Positions 41,498 through 50,129 of a stretch of 64,000 bases of DNA are shown here, piece by piece (position 1 is the stretch's first letter; every line of letters starts with the position of its first letter). The stretch spans positions 21,469 through 85,468 of the forward strand of contig NZ_LMKV01000006.1 of the NCBI RefSeq assembly GCF_001421665.1. The letters run 5' to 3'. The notes beneath the pieces are model-generated. The model was not told the DNA's origin and did no database searches. It saw only the letters and a list, made by a program, of their open reading frames with translations. This DNA is from Sphingobium sp. Leaf26. Lineage in GTDB: Bacteria; Pseudomonadota; Alphaproteobacteria; Sphingomonadales; Sphingomonadaceae. Made by a program: the position numbers and the translations under genes.

Positions 41498-42427
41498 TCA
41501 GCAGCCGGGCGCTTCGCTGTCCTGATAGAAGGCCTGCACTGCGTTCCACGCATCCTCGGCGCTTTCGACCCAGGTCAGCAGATTGAGGTCGCTGTGCGAG
41601 ATCACGCCTTCGTCGGCCAGCGCCTCGAAATCGACCACGCGGGTCCAGAAATCCTTGCCGAACAGCAGGATCGGGATCGGCTTCATCTTGCCGGTCTGGA
41701 TGAGCGTCAGCAGTTCGAACATCTCGTCGAATGTGCCGAAGCCTCCGGGGAAGACGGCGAGCGCACGGGCGCGCAGCAGGAAGTGCATCTTGCGCAGCGC
41801 GAAATAGTGGAACTGGAAACTGAGTTCCGGCGTGACATAGACGTTGGGCGCCTGTTCATGCGGCAGGACGATGTTCATGCCGATGGTGGTCTGTCCGACA
41901 TCCTGCGCGCCGCGATTGGCCGCTTCCATGATGGACGGGCCGCCGCCCGAACAGACGACGAAGTGGCGACATCCCGCATCATTCACCGGATATTGCGCCG
42001 CGATCCGCGCCAGCTTGCGCGCTTCCTCGTAATAGACTGCTTTCTTGCCCAGATTTTCGGCGATGCGCTTCTGTTCGGGCGTGGTCGCGGCGTCGATCCG
42101 CACTTGCACCTGATCCGGCTCGGGAATGCGGGCGGAGCCATAGAAGACGAAGGTCGATTCGATCTTCGCCTCGTCCATCAGCAACTGGGGCTTCAGCAAC
42201 TCCAGCTGGAACCGCACCGGGCGCAGATCCTCGCGCAGCAGGAAGTCGGTATCCTGGAAGGCCAGCTTGTACGCGGCGCTTTGCGTCTGGGGCGTACCAA
42301 GATTTTTCTTGGCGTCATGGGCCTCTTCGCGGGCCGGGCGGAATTTGCGTTCTTCGATTTCTTTTTTCGTCATTTGCGCCAACTTAGTGTCGGGCGGTGA
42401 CAAAACCAAGTCCGCATCCGCACTCAT
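41498..42427 (-). CDS. LOG-family (TIGR00730-type) protein, possible cytokinin riboside phosphorylase-like
   Basis: About 309 residues from ATG 42427; an inner ATG at 42373 is possible. Core motifs: 'FVFYGSARIPEPDQV', 'FVVCSGGGPSIMEAANRGAQDVGQTTIGMNIVLPHEQAPN', 'FQFHYFALRKMHFLLRARALAVFPGGFGTFDEMFELLTLIQTGKMKPIPILLFG'. The PGGFGTFDE motif defines the family. It has a ~100-residue N-terminal extension ('TKKEIEERKFRPAREEAHDAKKN') seen in the longer class. LOG proteins cleave nucleoside 5'-monophosphates (for example AMP or cytokinin nucleotides) at the glycosidic bond. Cytoplasmic. 42428-42589 upstream holds no gene I can see, presumably its promoter. Confidence 0.9.
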   Translation of the reverse strand: MSADADLVLSPPDTKLAQMTKKEIEERKFRPAREEAHDAKKNLGTPQTQSAAYKLAFQDTDFLLREDLRPVRFQLELLKPQLLMDEAKIESTFVFYGSARIPEPDQVQVRIDAATTPEQKRIAENLGKKAVYYEEARKLARIAAQYPVNDAGCRHFVVCSGGGPSIMEAANRGAQDVGQTTIGMNIVLPHEQAPNVYVTPELSFQFHYFALRKMHFLLRARALAVFPGGFGTFDEMFELLTLIQTGKMKPIPILLFGKDFWTRVVDFEALADEGVISHSDLNLLTWVESAEDAWNAVQAFYQDSEAPGC

Positions 42428-42589
42428 GCGGTAATAGGATCGTAGCGGCTTAACTTCACATATTTCCCGCAGATTCGGACATTTTGTTACGCGCCGATGA
42501 TCCTATCGGAAAGTCTCAAGCTCTGTGCGCCGTCCACCGATGTTCATCCCATCATCGCAAAATAGGGCGATGTAGGACAGCGATTCCGC

Positions 42590-43276
42590 TTAGCGGCAAA
42601 AGCCGCCGCGACCGCCCATGTCGAAATGGAAATGGTCGTGGTGCGCGGCATTATAATCCGGGCTGAGCACGGTGTTGAACCGCTTGCAGGCGCTGGCATG
42701 CACGATCTTCAGGAACTGGCGCGTCTGCCGGTCGCCGTCCCAATCCTTCTGGATGCTGATTCGCCGGCCGTCCGCCAGGACGAAGGCGCTGACGTCGATC
42801 GCGTTGCTGTGCGCATGTTCGGACAACTTGCCGCTGCCCGCGATCGGCCGGCAATTATAGGTGCCGAACGTTTCGATCTTTTCGATTTCCGTGCCGAAGA
42901 TGACCCGCGCGGCCGGTTGTACGCCATATTTGGCCCAGGCCGCAAAATTGGCGGCCAGGTTGCAGGTGATCGCGCCGATGCCCGTCGTCGGCACGCCGAT
43001 GTCGATCAGCTTGACGCTGCCCAGCGCGCTGCATCCGCCACCGAAATTCCGGTCGGGCAGGGGGGTGAAGGCTACCGCCTGCGACTGGAGTTTCGCGAAG
43101 CATTGGCGCGTTTCCAGCGCTGGTTGCGCCGGCGCGCGGACAGGCGGCGGCTTGGGCGCGCTCGCCACGCGGCCGCGCGGCACCAGATCGCCGCTACAGG
43201 CGCTCAGCATGATCGCGCAGGCGGCGGCCAGGGCCGCGCCGCGCAGAAAACCCGTTTCTGTCACCCGCTCTTCCAT
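42590..43276 (-). CDS. Extensin-like lipoprotein (DD-peptidase fold)
   Basis: About 228 residues. Lipoprotein signal 'GAALAAACAIMLSAC' with lipobox Cys near 27, then a Pro-rich linker ('SAPKPPPVRAPAQP'). The extensin-like C-terminal domain follows: 'CFAKLQSQAVAFTPLPDRNFGGGCSALGSVKLIDIG', 'ITCNLAANFAAWAKYGVQPAARVIFG', metal-binding 'GKLSEHAHSNAIDVSAF' and 'HHDHFHFDMGGRGGFC'. His/Asp placement matches the LAS/DD-peptidase-type zinc site, so a cell-wall hydrolase role is plausible. Conserved cysteines suggest disulfides in the periplasm. Divergent from serC. Confidence 0.9.
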   Translation of the reverse strand: MEERVTETGFLRGAALAAACAIMLSACSGDLVPRGRVASAPKPPPVRAPAQPALETRQCFAKLQSQAVAFTPLPDRNFGGGCSALGSVKLIDIGVPTTGIGAITCNLAANFAAWAKYGVQPAARVIFGTEIEKIETFGTYNCRPIAGSGKLSEHAHSNAIDVSAFVLADGRRISIQKDWDGDRQTRQFLKIVHASACKRFNTVLSPDYNAAHHDHFHFDMGGRGGFCR

Positions 43277-43337
43277 AATTGGATGTTTACCATCACGAAT
43301 CTTTACGAAAGTTAACGCGCGGCAGCGGCTCGTCGCA

Positions 43338-43434
43338 TTTTGACAATCGCCTTGACTCTTTTTCGGACGGCTTTAGTGCGGCCGACGGGCCACGCGGTCC
43401 CAACGCCGCGCTGCTCTCTGTAAGGAGACGCTAC
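43338..43434 (+). promoter_or_regulatory. serC 5' leader, possibly structured
   Basis: About 100 bases between the divergent extensin-like gene and serC, with GC-rich complementary pieces (for example CGCGG and CCGCG near 43394-43412) before AAGGAG at about 43422. Alphaproteobacteria are known to carry a conserved serC leader RNA motif. I could not confirm that this sequence matches it. Confidence 0.25.
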
Positions 43435-44598
43435 ATGACTGATTTGACTGCCGTCGACGCCACCATTGCGCCTGCGCAAAAGCCTGCTTCGCTTCCGGCC
43501 CGTCCCTTTTTCTCTTCCGGTCCCTGTGCCAAGCCGCCGGGCTGGAGCGCCGACAAGCTGGCGACCGACTCGCTCGGCCGCTCGCACCGCGCCAAGATCG
43601 GCAAGACCCGCCTTCAATATAGCATCGACCTGATGCGTGAGCTGCTGAACCTGCCCGACACGCACCGCATCGGCATCGTGCCCGGTTCCGACACCGGCGC
43701 CTTCGAAATGGCGATGTGGACGATGCTGGGCGCCCGCCCGGTCACGACGCTCGCCTGGGAAAGCTTTGGTGAAGGCTGGGTGACGGACGCCGCCAAGCAG
43801 TTGAAGCTCGACCCCACCGTCATTCGCGCCGATTATGGCCAGTTGCCGGACCTTTCCACCGTCGATTTCAGCACCGACGTGCTGTTCACCTGGAACGGCA
43901 CGACATCAGGCGTGCGCGTGCCGAACGCAGACTGGATTCCGGCCGACCGTGAAGGCCTGACCTTCGCCGACGCCACCAGCGCGGTGTTCGCCTATGACAT
44001 CGACTGGGCGAAGATCGACGTCGCCACCTTCTCGTGGCAGAAGGTGCTGGGCGGCGAGGGCGGCCATGGCGTCCTGATCCTTGGTCCCCGCGCGGTCGAA
44101 CGCCTAGAAACCTACACCCCCGCATGGCCGCTGCCCAAGGTGTTCCGCCTGATGGCGAAGGGCAAGCTGGCCGAAGGCGTGTTCAAGGGCGAAACCATCA
44201 ACACGCCCTCCATGCTGGCGGTCGAAGACGCGATCTTCGCGCTGGAATGGGGCAAGTCGCTGGGCGGTTCGGCCGGCCTGATCGCGCGCAGCGACGCCAA
44301 TGCGGCTGCGCTGAGCAAGATCGTTGCGGAGCGCGACTGGCTCGGCCATCTCGCGCTCGATGAGGCTTCACGGTCGAAGACCAGCGTTTGCCTGACCGTC
44401 GAAGGCGCCGACGAAGCCTTTATCAAGGCCTTTGCCGCGCTGCTGGAAAAGGAAGGCGCCGCCTATGACGTCGCGGGCTATCGCGATGCCCCGGCAGGCT
44501 TGCGCATCTGGTGCGGCGCGACCGTGGAAACGGCGGACATCGAAGCGCTTGGGGGCTGGCTCGACTGGGCCTATGCGACCGTGAAGGCTGCCGCTTAA
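43435..44598 (+). CDS. serC: Phosphoserine aminotransferase
   Basis: About 387 residues from ATG 43435 (AAGGAG upstream); the frame is open further back into the promoter, which is rejected. Class V aminotransferase of the long alphaproteobacterial type: 'ARPFFSSGPCAKPPGWS', 'LGRSHRAKIGKTRLQYSIDLMRELLNLPDTHRIGIVPGSDTGAFEMAMWTMLGARPV', PLP-Lys region 'VATFSWQKVLGGEGGHGVLILGPRAVERLE', and 'GETINTPSMLAVEDAIFALEWGKSLGG'. Converts 3-phosphohydroxypyruvate to phosphoserine. serA follows after 128 bp that hold a palindromic repeat. Confidence 0.96.
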   Translation: MTDLTAVDATIAPAQKPASLPARPFFSSGPCAKPPGWSADKLATDSLGRSHRAKIGKTRLQYSIDLMRELLNLPDTHRIGIVPGSDTGAFEMAMWTMLGARPVTTLAWESFGEGWVTDAAKQLKLDPTVIRADYGQLPDLSTVDFSTDVLFTWNGTTSGVRVPNADWIPADREGLTFADATSAVFAYDIDWAKIDVATFSWQKVLGGEGGHGVLILGPRAVERLETYTPAWPLPKVFRLMAKGKLAEGVFKGETINTPSMLAVEDAIFALEWGKSLGGSAGLIARSDANAAALSKIVAERDWLGHLALDEASRSKTSVCLTVEGADEAFIKAFAALLEKEGAAYDVAGYRDAPAGLRIWCGATVETADIEALGGWLDWAYATVKAAA

Positions 44599-44611
44599 CT
44601 CTCATCATTGT

Positions 44612-44700
44612 CGTCATTCCCGCGAATGCGGGAATCCATCTCCGGCCCTATCGGTAGGTGCAACGTCAGGAGATGGATCCCCGCCTTCGCGGGGATGACG
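44612..44700. repeat. REP-like palindromic repeat between serC and serA
   Basis: The left arm (44612-44643, starting CGTCATTCCCGCGAATGCGG) and right arm (44669-44700, ending GCGGGGATGACG) are near-complementary over 32 bases, and each holds its own small hairpin. This 'GTCATTCCCGC...GATGGATCCCCGC' pattern is a widespread proteobacterial intergenic repeat. Confidence 0.85.
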
Positions 44701-44726
44701 GGACTATTTTCCCAAAGGAAACCCAG

Positions 44727-46307
44727 ATGCCCAAGGTACTTATTTCCGACAAGATGGACCCCCGCGCCGCCGCGATCTTCAAGGAGCGCGGTGTCGAAGT
44801 CGACGTCATCACCGGCAAGACCCCGGAAGAACTGATCGCGATCATCGGCGACTATGATGGCCTGGCCATCCGCAGCTCGACCAAGGTGACGAAGGAAATC
44901 CTCGACGCCGCGACCAATTTGAAGGTCATCGGCCGTGCCGGCATCGGTGTCGACAATGTCGATATCCCTTACGCCTCGTCCAAGGGCGTGATCGTGATGA
45001 ACACGCCGTTCGGCAACTCGATCACCACCGCCGAACATGCCATCGCGCTGATGTTCGCGCTCGCCCGCCAATTGCCCGAGGCGAATGCGCAGACTCAGCA
45101 GGGCCTGTGGCCCAAGAACGGCTTCATGGGCGTGGAAGTCACCGGCAAGACGCTGGGCCTGATCGGCGCGGGCAACATCGGGTCGATCGTCGCCACCCGC
45201 GCGCTGGGCCTGAAGATGAAGGTCGTCGCCTTCGATCCTTTCCTGACGCCGGAACGCGCGATCGAAATGGGCGTGGAAAAGGCCGATCTCGACACGTTGC
45301 TGGCGAAGGCCGACTTCATCACGCTGCACACGCCGCTGACCGACCAGACCCGCAACATCCTGAGCCGCGAAAATCTGGCCAAGACCAAGAAGGGCGTGCG
45401 CATCGTCAACTGCGCGCGCGGCGGGCTGATCGACGAAGCCGCGCTCAAGGACGCGCTGGATTCGGGGCAGGTGGCTGGCGCGGCGCTCGACGTGTTCCAG
45501 ACCGAACCGGCCAAGGAATCGCCGCTGTTCGGTACGCCGAATTTCATCTGCACCCCGCATCTGGGCGCGTCGACCGACGAAGCGCAGGTGAACGTGGCGC
45601 TTCAGGTCGCCGACCAGCTCAGCGATTATCTGCTCGATGGCGGCATCACCAACGCGCTGAACGTGCCGTCGCTGTCGGCCGAGGAAGCGCCGAAGTTGAA
45701 GCCCTATATGGCGCTGGCTGAAAAGCTGGGCAGCCTTGTAGGCCAGTTGGAAGGTGGCCAGATCACCGGAGTCGCGGTGGAGGTCGAGGGCCACGCCGCC
45801 GAACTGAACCAGAAGCCGATCACCGCGGCGGTCCTTGCCGGCCTGATGCGCGTCTATTCGGACACGGTGAACATGGTCAACGCGCCCTTCCTGGCGAAGG
45901 AACGCGGTCTCGACGTGCGCGAAGTGCGCCATGACCGCGAAGGCGATTACCAGACGCTGGTGCGCGTGACGGTAACGACCGAAAGTGGCGAGCGCTCGGT
46001 CGCCGGCACGCTGTTCGGCCACGCCCAACCGCGTCTGGTCGAACTGTTCGGCATCAAGGTGGAAGCCGATCTGGACGGCACGATGCTCTACATCGTCAAC
46101 CAGGACGCGCCCGGTTTCATCGGTCGCCTGGGGTCGAAGCTGGGTGAATCCGAAGTCAATATCGGCACCTTCCATCTGGGCCGTCGCAATCAGGGCGGCG
46201 AAGCCGTGCTGCTGCTGTCGGTGGACGGCACAGTCACCGAACCGCTGCGCTGGGAAATCTGCAACCTGACCGGCGTGAAGCAGGTCAAGCTGCTGCGTTT
46301 CGCTTAA
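44727..46307 (+). CDS. serA: D-3-phosphoglycerate dehydrogenase
   Basis: About 526 residues from ATG 44727 (AAAGGAA upstream), the long form with extra regulatory domains. 'KVLISDKMDPRAAAIFKERGVEVDVITGKTPEELIAIIGDYDGLAIRSSTKV', NAD-binding 'GKTLGLIGAGNIGSIVATRALGLKMKVVAFDPF', catalytic 'VRIVNCARGGLIDEAALKDAL' (Arg) and 'FICTPHLGAST' (His). From about 320 an allosteric substrate-binding domain follows, and from about 450 an ACT domain: 'GTMLYIVNQDAPGFIGRLGSKLGESEVNIGTFHLGR', which usually senses serine. First step of serine synthesis; operates with serC just upstream. Confidence 0.97.
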   Translation: MPKVLISDKMDPRAAAIFKERGVEVDVITGKTPEELIAIIGDYDGLAIRSSTKVTKEILDAATNLKVIGRAGIGVDNVDIPYASSKGVIVMNTPFGNSITTAEHAIALMFALARQLPEANAQTQQGLWPKNGFMGVEVTGKTLGLIGAGNIGSIVATRALGLKMKVVAFDPFLTPERAIEMGVEKADLDTLLAKADFITLHTPLTDQTRNILSRENLAKTKKGVRIVNCARGGLIDEAALKDALDSGQVAGAALDVFQTEPAKESPLFGTPNFICTPHLGASTDEAQVNVALQVADQLSDYLLDGGITNALNVPSLSAEEAPKLKPYMALAEKLGSLVGQLEGGQITGVAVEVEGHAAELNQKPITAAVLAGLMRVYSDTVNMVNAPFLAKERGLDVREVRHDREGDYQTLVRVTVTTESGERSVAGTLFGHAQPRLVELFGIKVEADLDGTMLYIVNQDAPGFIGRLGSKLGESEVNIGTFHLGRRNQGGEAVLLLSVDGTVTEPLRWEICNLTGVKQVKLLRFA

Positions 46308-46320
46308 GCTGCTCTAAAAG

Positions 46321-46742
46321 CCCTCTCCCCTCCGGGGAGAGGGTTGGGAGAGGGGGAGCAACGGTGCGTCTCGACCCAACGCTCAAGGCGAGCGCGAAAT
46401 CCATGCGCGCCAACCCCACCCCCGCCGAACAGAAACTATGGCTCGCGCTTCGCGCCAACCGCTTCGAAAATCGGCAATTCACGCGCCAGACGATCATTGC
46501 CCCATATATCGTCGATTTTGCGTCCAAGGCCGCACGCCTCATCATCGAAATAGATGGGGATACACATTCCGCCCAGGATCGCTATGACACGCGGCGAACA
46601 GAGTTTCTGGAATCGCTGGGCTATCATGTGATCCGCTTTGCCAATCCCGATGTGATGGGGAATATCGAAGGGGTGCTGAGCATGATTGCGCAGGCGTTGC
46701 GCGAAACCCCCTCTCACCAACCCTCCCCCCAAGGGGGGAGGG
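46321..46742. mobile_element. DUF559 cassette bracketed by inverted repeats
   Basis: Left end: hairpin CCCTCTCCCC/GGGGAGAGGG (46321-46343) followed by AGGGTTGGGAGAGGGG (46340-46355). Right end: CCCCTCTCACCAACCCT (46707-46723), the reverse complement of the latter with one inserted base, then hairpin CCCTCCCCCC/GGGGGGAGGG (46721-46742). The unit of about 420 bp contains only the DUF559 gene and separates serA from hisZ. Confidence 0.5.
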
Positions 46743-46750
46743 AGCCATAA
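46364..46750 (+). CDS. DUF559 (Vsr/restriction-endonuclease-fold) protein
   Basis: About 128 residues from GTG 46364. 'SMRANPTPAEQKLWLALRANRFENRQFTRQTIIAPYIVDFASKAARLIIEIDGDTHSAQDRYDTRRTEFLESLGYHVIRFANPDVMGNIEGVLSMI' is the DUF559 domain, a PD-(D/E)XK-like fold with the acidic 'YIVDF...LIIEIDG' strand pair. Function is unproven; it resembles the Vsr mismatch endonuclease. Its C-terminal tail 'HQPSPQGGREP' is encoded by the right flanking hairpin, so the gene ends inside the repeat. It stops 10 bp before hisZ. Confidence 0.85.
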   Translation: MRLDPTLKASAKSMRANPTPAEQKLWLALRANRFENRQFTRQTIIAPYIVDFASKAARLIIEIDGDTHSAQDRYDTRRTEFLESLGYHVIRFANPDVMGNIEGVLSMIAQALRETPSHQPSPQGGREP

Positions 46751-46760
46751 GGTGCCTGCC

Positions 46761-47885
46761 ATGATCCCGCCCGGCCTTCTCCCTGAAGGACTCTCCGACC
46801 GGCTACCGCCGCAGGCCGAAGCCTCCGCGCGTCTGGCGCGCCGCGTGCTCGATACGGTCGCGACCCATGGCTATGAACGGGTCATGCCGCCGCTCGCGGA
46901 GTTCGAGGATACGCTGACCCAGCGCCTCAAGTCGATGCGCGCGCAGGATCTGGTGCGCGCCGTCGATCCCGTGTCGCAGCGCAGCCTGGCCTTCCGCCCG
47001 GACATGACGGCGCAGGTCGGCCGCATCGCCGCCACCCGCATGGCAAGCGCGCCGCGACCGCTGCGCCTGTCCTATGCCGGCCCGGTGATCCGCCAGAAGG
47101 CGAGCCAGCTTCGCCCCGAGCGTGAGAAGATGCAATTGGGCGCCGAACTGATCGGCAGCGACAGCAATGCCGCCGCAGTCGAGATCGTCAATATCGCGAT
47201 CGAGGCGTTGCAGGCCGCCGGCGTCACCGGCATCACCATCGACTTCACGCTGCCCGACCTGATCGACGCGCTGGCCGCTGGCCCGTTGCCGCTTGCCCCC
47301 AATGAGGTGGAAGCGGTGCGTGCCGGACTGGATGCCAAGGATGCCGGCGCGCTGACCGCGATCAGCCCTCAGGCCGCTGCCTATCTGCCGCTGATCGAGG
47401 CGACCGGTCCCTTCCACGCCGCGATGGAACGGCTGGAAGCGTTCAGCGCCAGCGTCGGCGGCGCGATCGACAGCCGAATCGCGGGCCTGCGCGCCATCGC
47501 CAGGCCGATCGGCTGGGACATCACCCTGACGCTCGACCCGACCGAGCGGCACGGTTTCGAATTCCAGAACTGGTTCGGCTTCTCCATCTTTGCCGAGGGC
47601 TTCATCGGCGAAATCGGGCGCGGCGGCAGCTATGCCATCGCCCGTGCCGATGGCGCGGACGAACCGGCCATGGGCTTTTCGCTTTATCCCGATCCGCTGA
47701 TCGACGCGGGATTTGGCGGTGACAGTCCCAAACGCCTGTTCCTGCCGCTGGGCCATGATGCCGCGCAGGCAGCCCTTTTGCGGGCAGAGGGCTGGCACAC
47801 GGTCGCGGCGCTGTCGGAAAGCGAGGATGGCGCGGCCCAGCGCTGCTCGCACTGGCTGGATGGTGCAAACCCACGCGCCTATTGA
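46761..47885 (+). CDS. hisZ: ATP phosphoribosyltransferase regulatory subunit
   Basis: About 374 residues from ATG 46761; the frame extends upstream into the DUF559 repeat and is rejected there. Class II aminoacyl-tRNA-synthetase-like fold without aminoacylation residues: 'PPGLLPEGLSDRLPPQAEASARLARRVLDTVATHGYERVMPPLAEFEDTL', 'FRPDMTAQVGRIAATRMASAPRPLRLSYAGPVIRQKASQLRPEREKMQLGAELIG', 'GSYAIARADGADEPAMGFSLYPDPLIDAG'. Shorter than HisRS and without its anticodon-binding domain, as expected of HisZ, which activates the short-form HisG in histidine synthesis. purA lies just downstream. Confidence 0.9.
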   Translation: MIPPGLLPEGLSDRLPPQAEASARLARRVLDTVATHGYERVMPPLAEFEDTLTQRLKSMRAQDLVRAVDPVSQRSLAFRPDMTAQVGRIAATRMASAPRPLRLSYAGPVIRQKASQLRPEREKMQLGAELIGSDSNAAAVEIVNIAIEALQAAGVTGITIDFTLPDLIDALAAGPLPLAPNEVEAVRAGLDAKDAGALTAISPQAAAYLPLIEATGPFHAAMERLEAFSASVGGAIDSRIAGLRAIARPIGWDITLTLDPTERHGFEFQNWFGFSIFAEGFIGEIGRGGSYAIARADGADEPAMGFSLYPDPLIDAGFGGDSPKRLFLPLGHDAAQAALLRAEGWHTVAALSESEDGAAQRCSHWLDGANPRAY

Positions 47886-48020
47886 CTTGACTTCATCGGG
47901 CCAGCGCGGCTAACCCGCGCCCCGCATCGAGGGCGCACCATGCGCCCGATTATCCCACCGGCATGCCGAGTCCCGTCGAAGGGCATGGCCGGTCCGCGCG
48001 GCGGGCGGAGGACTGTATCT

Positions 48021-49310
48021 GTGGCAAATGTGACCGTGATCGGCGCTCAATGGGGCGACGAAGGCAAGGGCAAGATCGTCGACTGGCTGTCGGAACGCGC
48101 CGACGTCGTCGCCCGTTTTCAGGGCGGCCATAATGCCGGCCACACGCTGGTCGTGGGCGAAAAAGTCTACAAGCTGTCGCTGCTGCCGTCGGGCATCGTG
48201 CGCGGTACATTGTCGGTCATCGGCAACGGCGTGGTGCTCGACCCCTGGCACTTCCGCGATGAAGTCGCCAAGCTGGCTGGCCAGGGCGTCGAAATCACCC
48301 CTGAAAACCTCCAGATTGCCGAAACCTGCCCGCTGATCCTGCCCTTCCACCGCGACCTTGATGGCCTGCGCGAGGATGCTTCAGGCGCGGGCAAGATCGG
48401 CACCACCCGTCGCGGCATCGGCCCGGCTTATGAAGACAAGGTCGGCCGCCGCGCTATCCGCGTCTGCGACCTGGCCCATCTGGACGATCTCGACCTTCAG
48501 ATCGATCGCCTGACCGCGCATCATGACGCTCTTCGTGCCGGCTTCAATGAAAAGCCGATCGACCGCGCCAAGCTGGTCGCGGACCTGACCGAGATCGCTG
48601 CCTTCATCCTGCCTTTCGTCAAGCCCGTCTGGCTGACGCTGAACAAGGCGAAGGCGGCCGGCCAGCGCATCCTGTTCGAAGGCGCGCAGGGTACTCTGCT
48701 CGACATCGACCATGGCACCTATCCCTTCGTCACCTCCTCCAACACGGTGGCGGGCACGGCGGCGAGCGGCACCGGCCTTGGCCCCAATGCGGCGGGGTTC
48801 GTGCTGGGCATCGTGAAGGCCTACACCACGCGCGTCGGCTCCGGCCCGTTCCCGACCGAACTGGATGACGCCACTGGCCAGCGTCTGGGCGAACGCGGCC
48901 ATGAATTCGGCACCGTTACCGGTCGCAAGCGCCGCTGTGGCTGGTTCGACGCGGTGCTGGTGCGCCAGTCGATCGCCGTGTCGGGCGTGACCGGCATCGC
49001 GCTCACCAAGCTGGACGTGCTGGACGGGTTCGAGACGCTGAAGATCTGCGTCGGCTACAAGATCGGCGACCAGACCTTCGACTATCTGCCCGCCCACGCG
49101 CAGGACCAGGCGAAGGCGCAGCCGATCTACGAGGATATCGAAGGCTGGCAGGATACCACGGCTGGTGCGCGTAGCTGGGCCGAACTCCCCGCACAGGCGA
49201 TCAAATATATCCGCCGGATCGAGGAGCTGATCGGCTGCCCGGTCACGCTGGTTTCCACATCGCCGGAACGAGACGACACCATCCTCGTCCGCGATCCCTT
49301 CGCGGACTGA
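48021..49310 (+). CDS. purA: Adenylosuccinate synthetase
   Basis: About 429 residues from GTG 48021 (GGAGGA 8 bases upstream); a longer frame from 47940 is rejected. P-loop-like '[42 protein letters not shown]' carries the catalytic Asp and His. Further motifs: '[27 protein letters not shown]', '[37 protein letters not shown]' and '[17 protein letters not shown]'. Converts IMP plus aspartate and GTP to adenylosuccinate. A 60-residue HTH-like gene follows after 5 bp, likely in the same transcript. Confidence 0.97.
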   Translation: MANVTVIGAQWGDEGKGKIVDWLSERADVVARFQGGHNAGHTLVVGEKVYKLSLLPSGIVRGTLSVIGNGVVLDPWHFRDEVAKLAGQGVEITPENLQIAETCPLILPFHRDLDGLREDASGAGKIGTTRRGIGPAYEDKVGRRAIRVCDLAHLDDLDLQIDRLTAHHDALRAGFNEKPIDRAKLVADLTEIAAFILPFVKPVWLTLNKAKAAGQRILFEGAQGTLLDIDHGTYPFVTSSNTVAGTAASGTGLGPNAAGFVLGIVKAYTTRVGSGPFPTELDDATGQRLGERGHEFGTVTGRKRRCGWFDAVLVRQSIAVSGVTGIALTKLDVLDGFETLKICVGYKIGDQTFDYLPAHAQDQAKAQPIYEDIEGWQDTTAGARSWAELPAQAIKYIRRIEELIGCPVTLVSTSPERDDTILVRDPFAD

Positions 49311-49315
49311 AGGGC

Positions 49316-49498
49316 ATGGCGGAACAACGCTTCGAGCGCCACAAGCAGGCCTGGACGCAGGATGAGATCCAGAAGCTGCATACGCTGGCCAAGAAGGGCA
49401 TGGGCCTGAAAGCCATCGCCAAGGCGCTGACCCGCACCGAGGAATCGGTGAAGGCCCGCGCCAAGGAAGACGGACTGAACATCGCCAAGCTGCGGTAA
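49316..49498 (+). CDS. Small SANT/Myb-like helical protein (60 aa)
   Basis: 'MAEQRFERHKQAWTQDEIQKLHTLAKKGMGLKAIAKALTRTEESVKARAKEDGLNIAKLR' splits into an acidic-basic helix and a helix-turn-helix ('GLKAIAKALTRTEESVKARAK') of the SANT/Myb-like type seen in many small alphaproteobacterial proteins. Probably DNA-binding, role unknown. It starts 5 bp after the purA stop, so it is likely translated from the same mRNA. Confidence 0.75.
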   Translation: MAEQRFERHKQAWTQDEIQKLHTLAKKGMGLKAIAKALTRTEESVKARAKEDGLNIAKLR

Positions 49499-49559
49499 GA
49501 GTGGACCTTGCCGGGCGCTGGTGCGACAAGCCTGTCCACCACAACAGAGAAGGCTTCGC

Positions 49560-50129
49560 ATGGCGCTCGACATCCTTGTCCTCTACGGCTCCTATCGGCG
49601 CGGCCGGCTCGGCATCCGGCTAGCCGACTATCTGATCCGCGCCTTTGAAGGGCTGGGCCACAGGGCGGAACTGGTCGACGCCAAAGCGGTAGACCTGCCC
49701 ATGCTCGACCAGCGTTACAGCGACTATCCGGCCGGCGACGCGCCGGCCGCCATGGCGGCGCTGGCTGAACGTCTTACCGCTGCCGACGCCTTCGTCTTCG
49801 TGGCGGGCGAATATAACCGCGGAATGCAGCCGGGCCTCAAGAATCTGGTCGATCATTATCTCAAGGAATTCGACCGTCGTCCCGCCGCCATCGCCAGCTA
49901 TTCGGCGGGCCGCTTCGCGGGCGTGAACAGCCATGCCGACTGGACGGTGACGCTGTCGGCCATGGGCATGGCGATCGTGCCGGAGCGCCTCAGCGTCGGT
50001 CAGATCGGCCAGACGCTGGACGATCAGGCCCAGCCACAGGGCGAGGGTGGTGCGGCATTGGAGCGGGGTTTCGCTGGCTTTGCCAAAAGCCTTATCTGGT
50101 GGGCCGAAGCCGCGAAGGCCGCCCGCTGA
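49560..50129 (+). CDS. NAD(P)H-dependent FMN reductase-family protein
   Basis: About 189 residues from ATG 49560 (AGAGAAGG upstream). Flavodoxin-like fold: 'DILVLYGSYRRGRLGIRLADYLIRAFEGLGHRAELVDAKAVDLPMLD' (FMN phosphate loop 'GSYRRGRLG'), 'AADAFVFVAGEYNRGMQPGLKNLVDHYLKEFDRRPAAIASYSAGRFAGVNS', typical of NADPH-dependent FMN or quinone reductases ('EYN.G..P.LKN..D'). Cytoplasmic flavin reductase; physiological partner unknown. Its last 38 bases overlap the end of the convergent Pr6Pr gene. Confidence 0.9.
   Translation: MALDILVLYGSYRRGRLGIRLADYLIRAFEGLGHRAELVDAKAVDLPMLDQRYSDYPAGDAPAAMAALAERLTAADAFVFVAGEYNRGMQPGLKNLVDHYLKEFDRRPAAIASYSAGRFAGVNSHADWTVTLSAMGMAIVPERLSVGQIGQTLDDQAQPQGEGGAALERGFAGFAKSLIWWAEAAKAAR

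Noticed and set aside
43338..43434. Firm call of the alphaproteobacterial serC leader RNA motif
   Set aside because: Only short complementary pieces are visible by eye; without a covariance-model search the match cannot be claimed.
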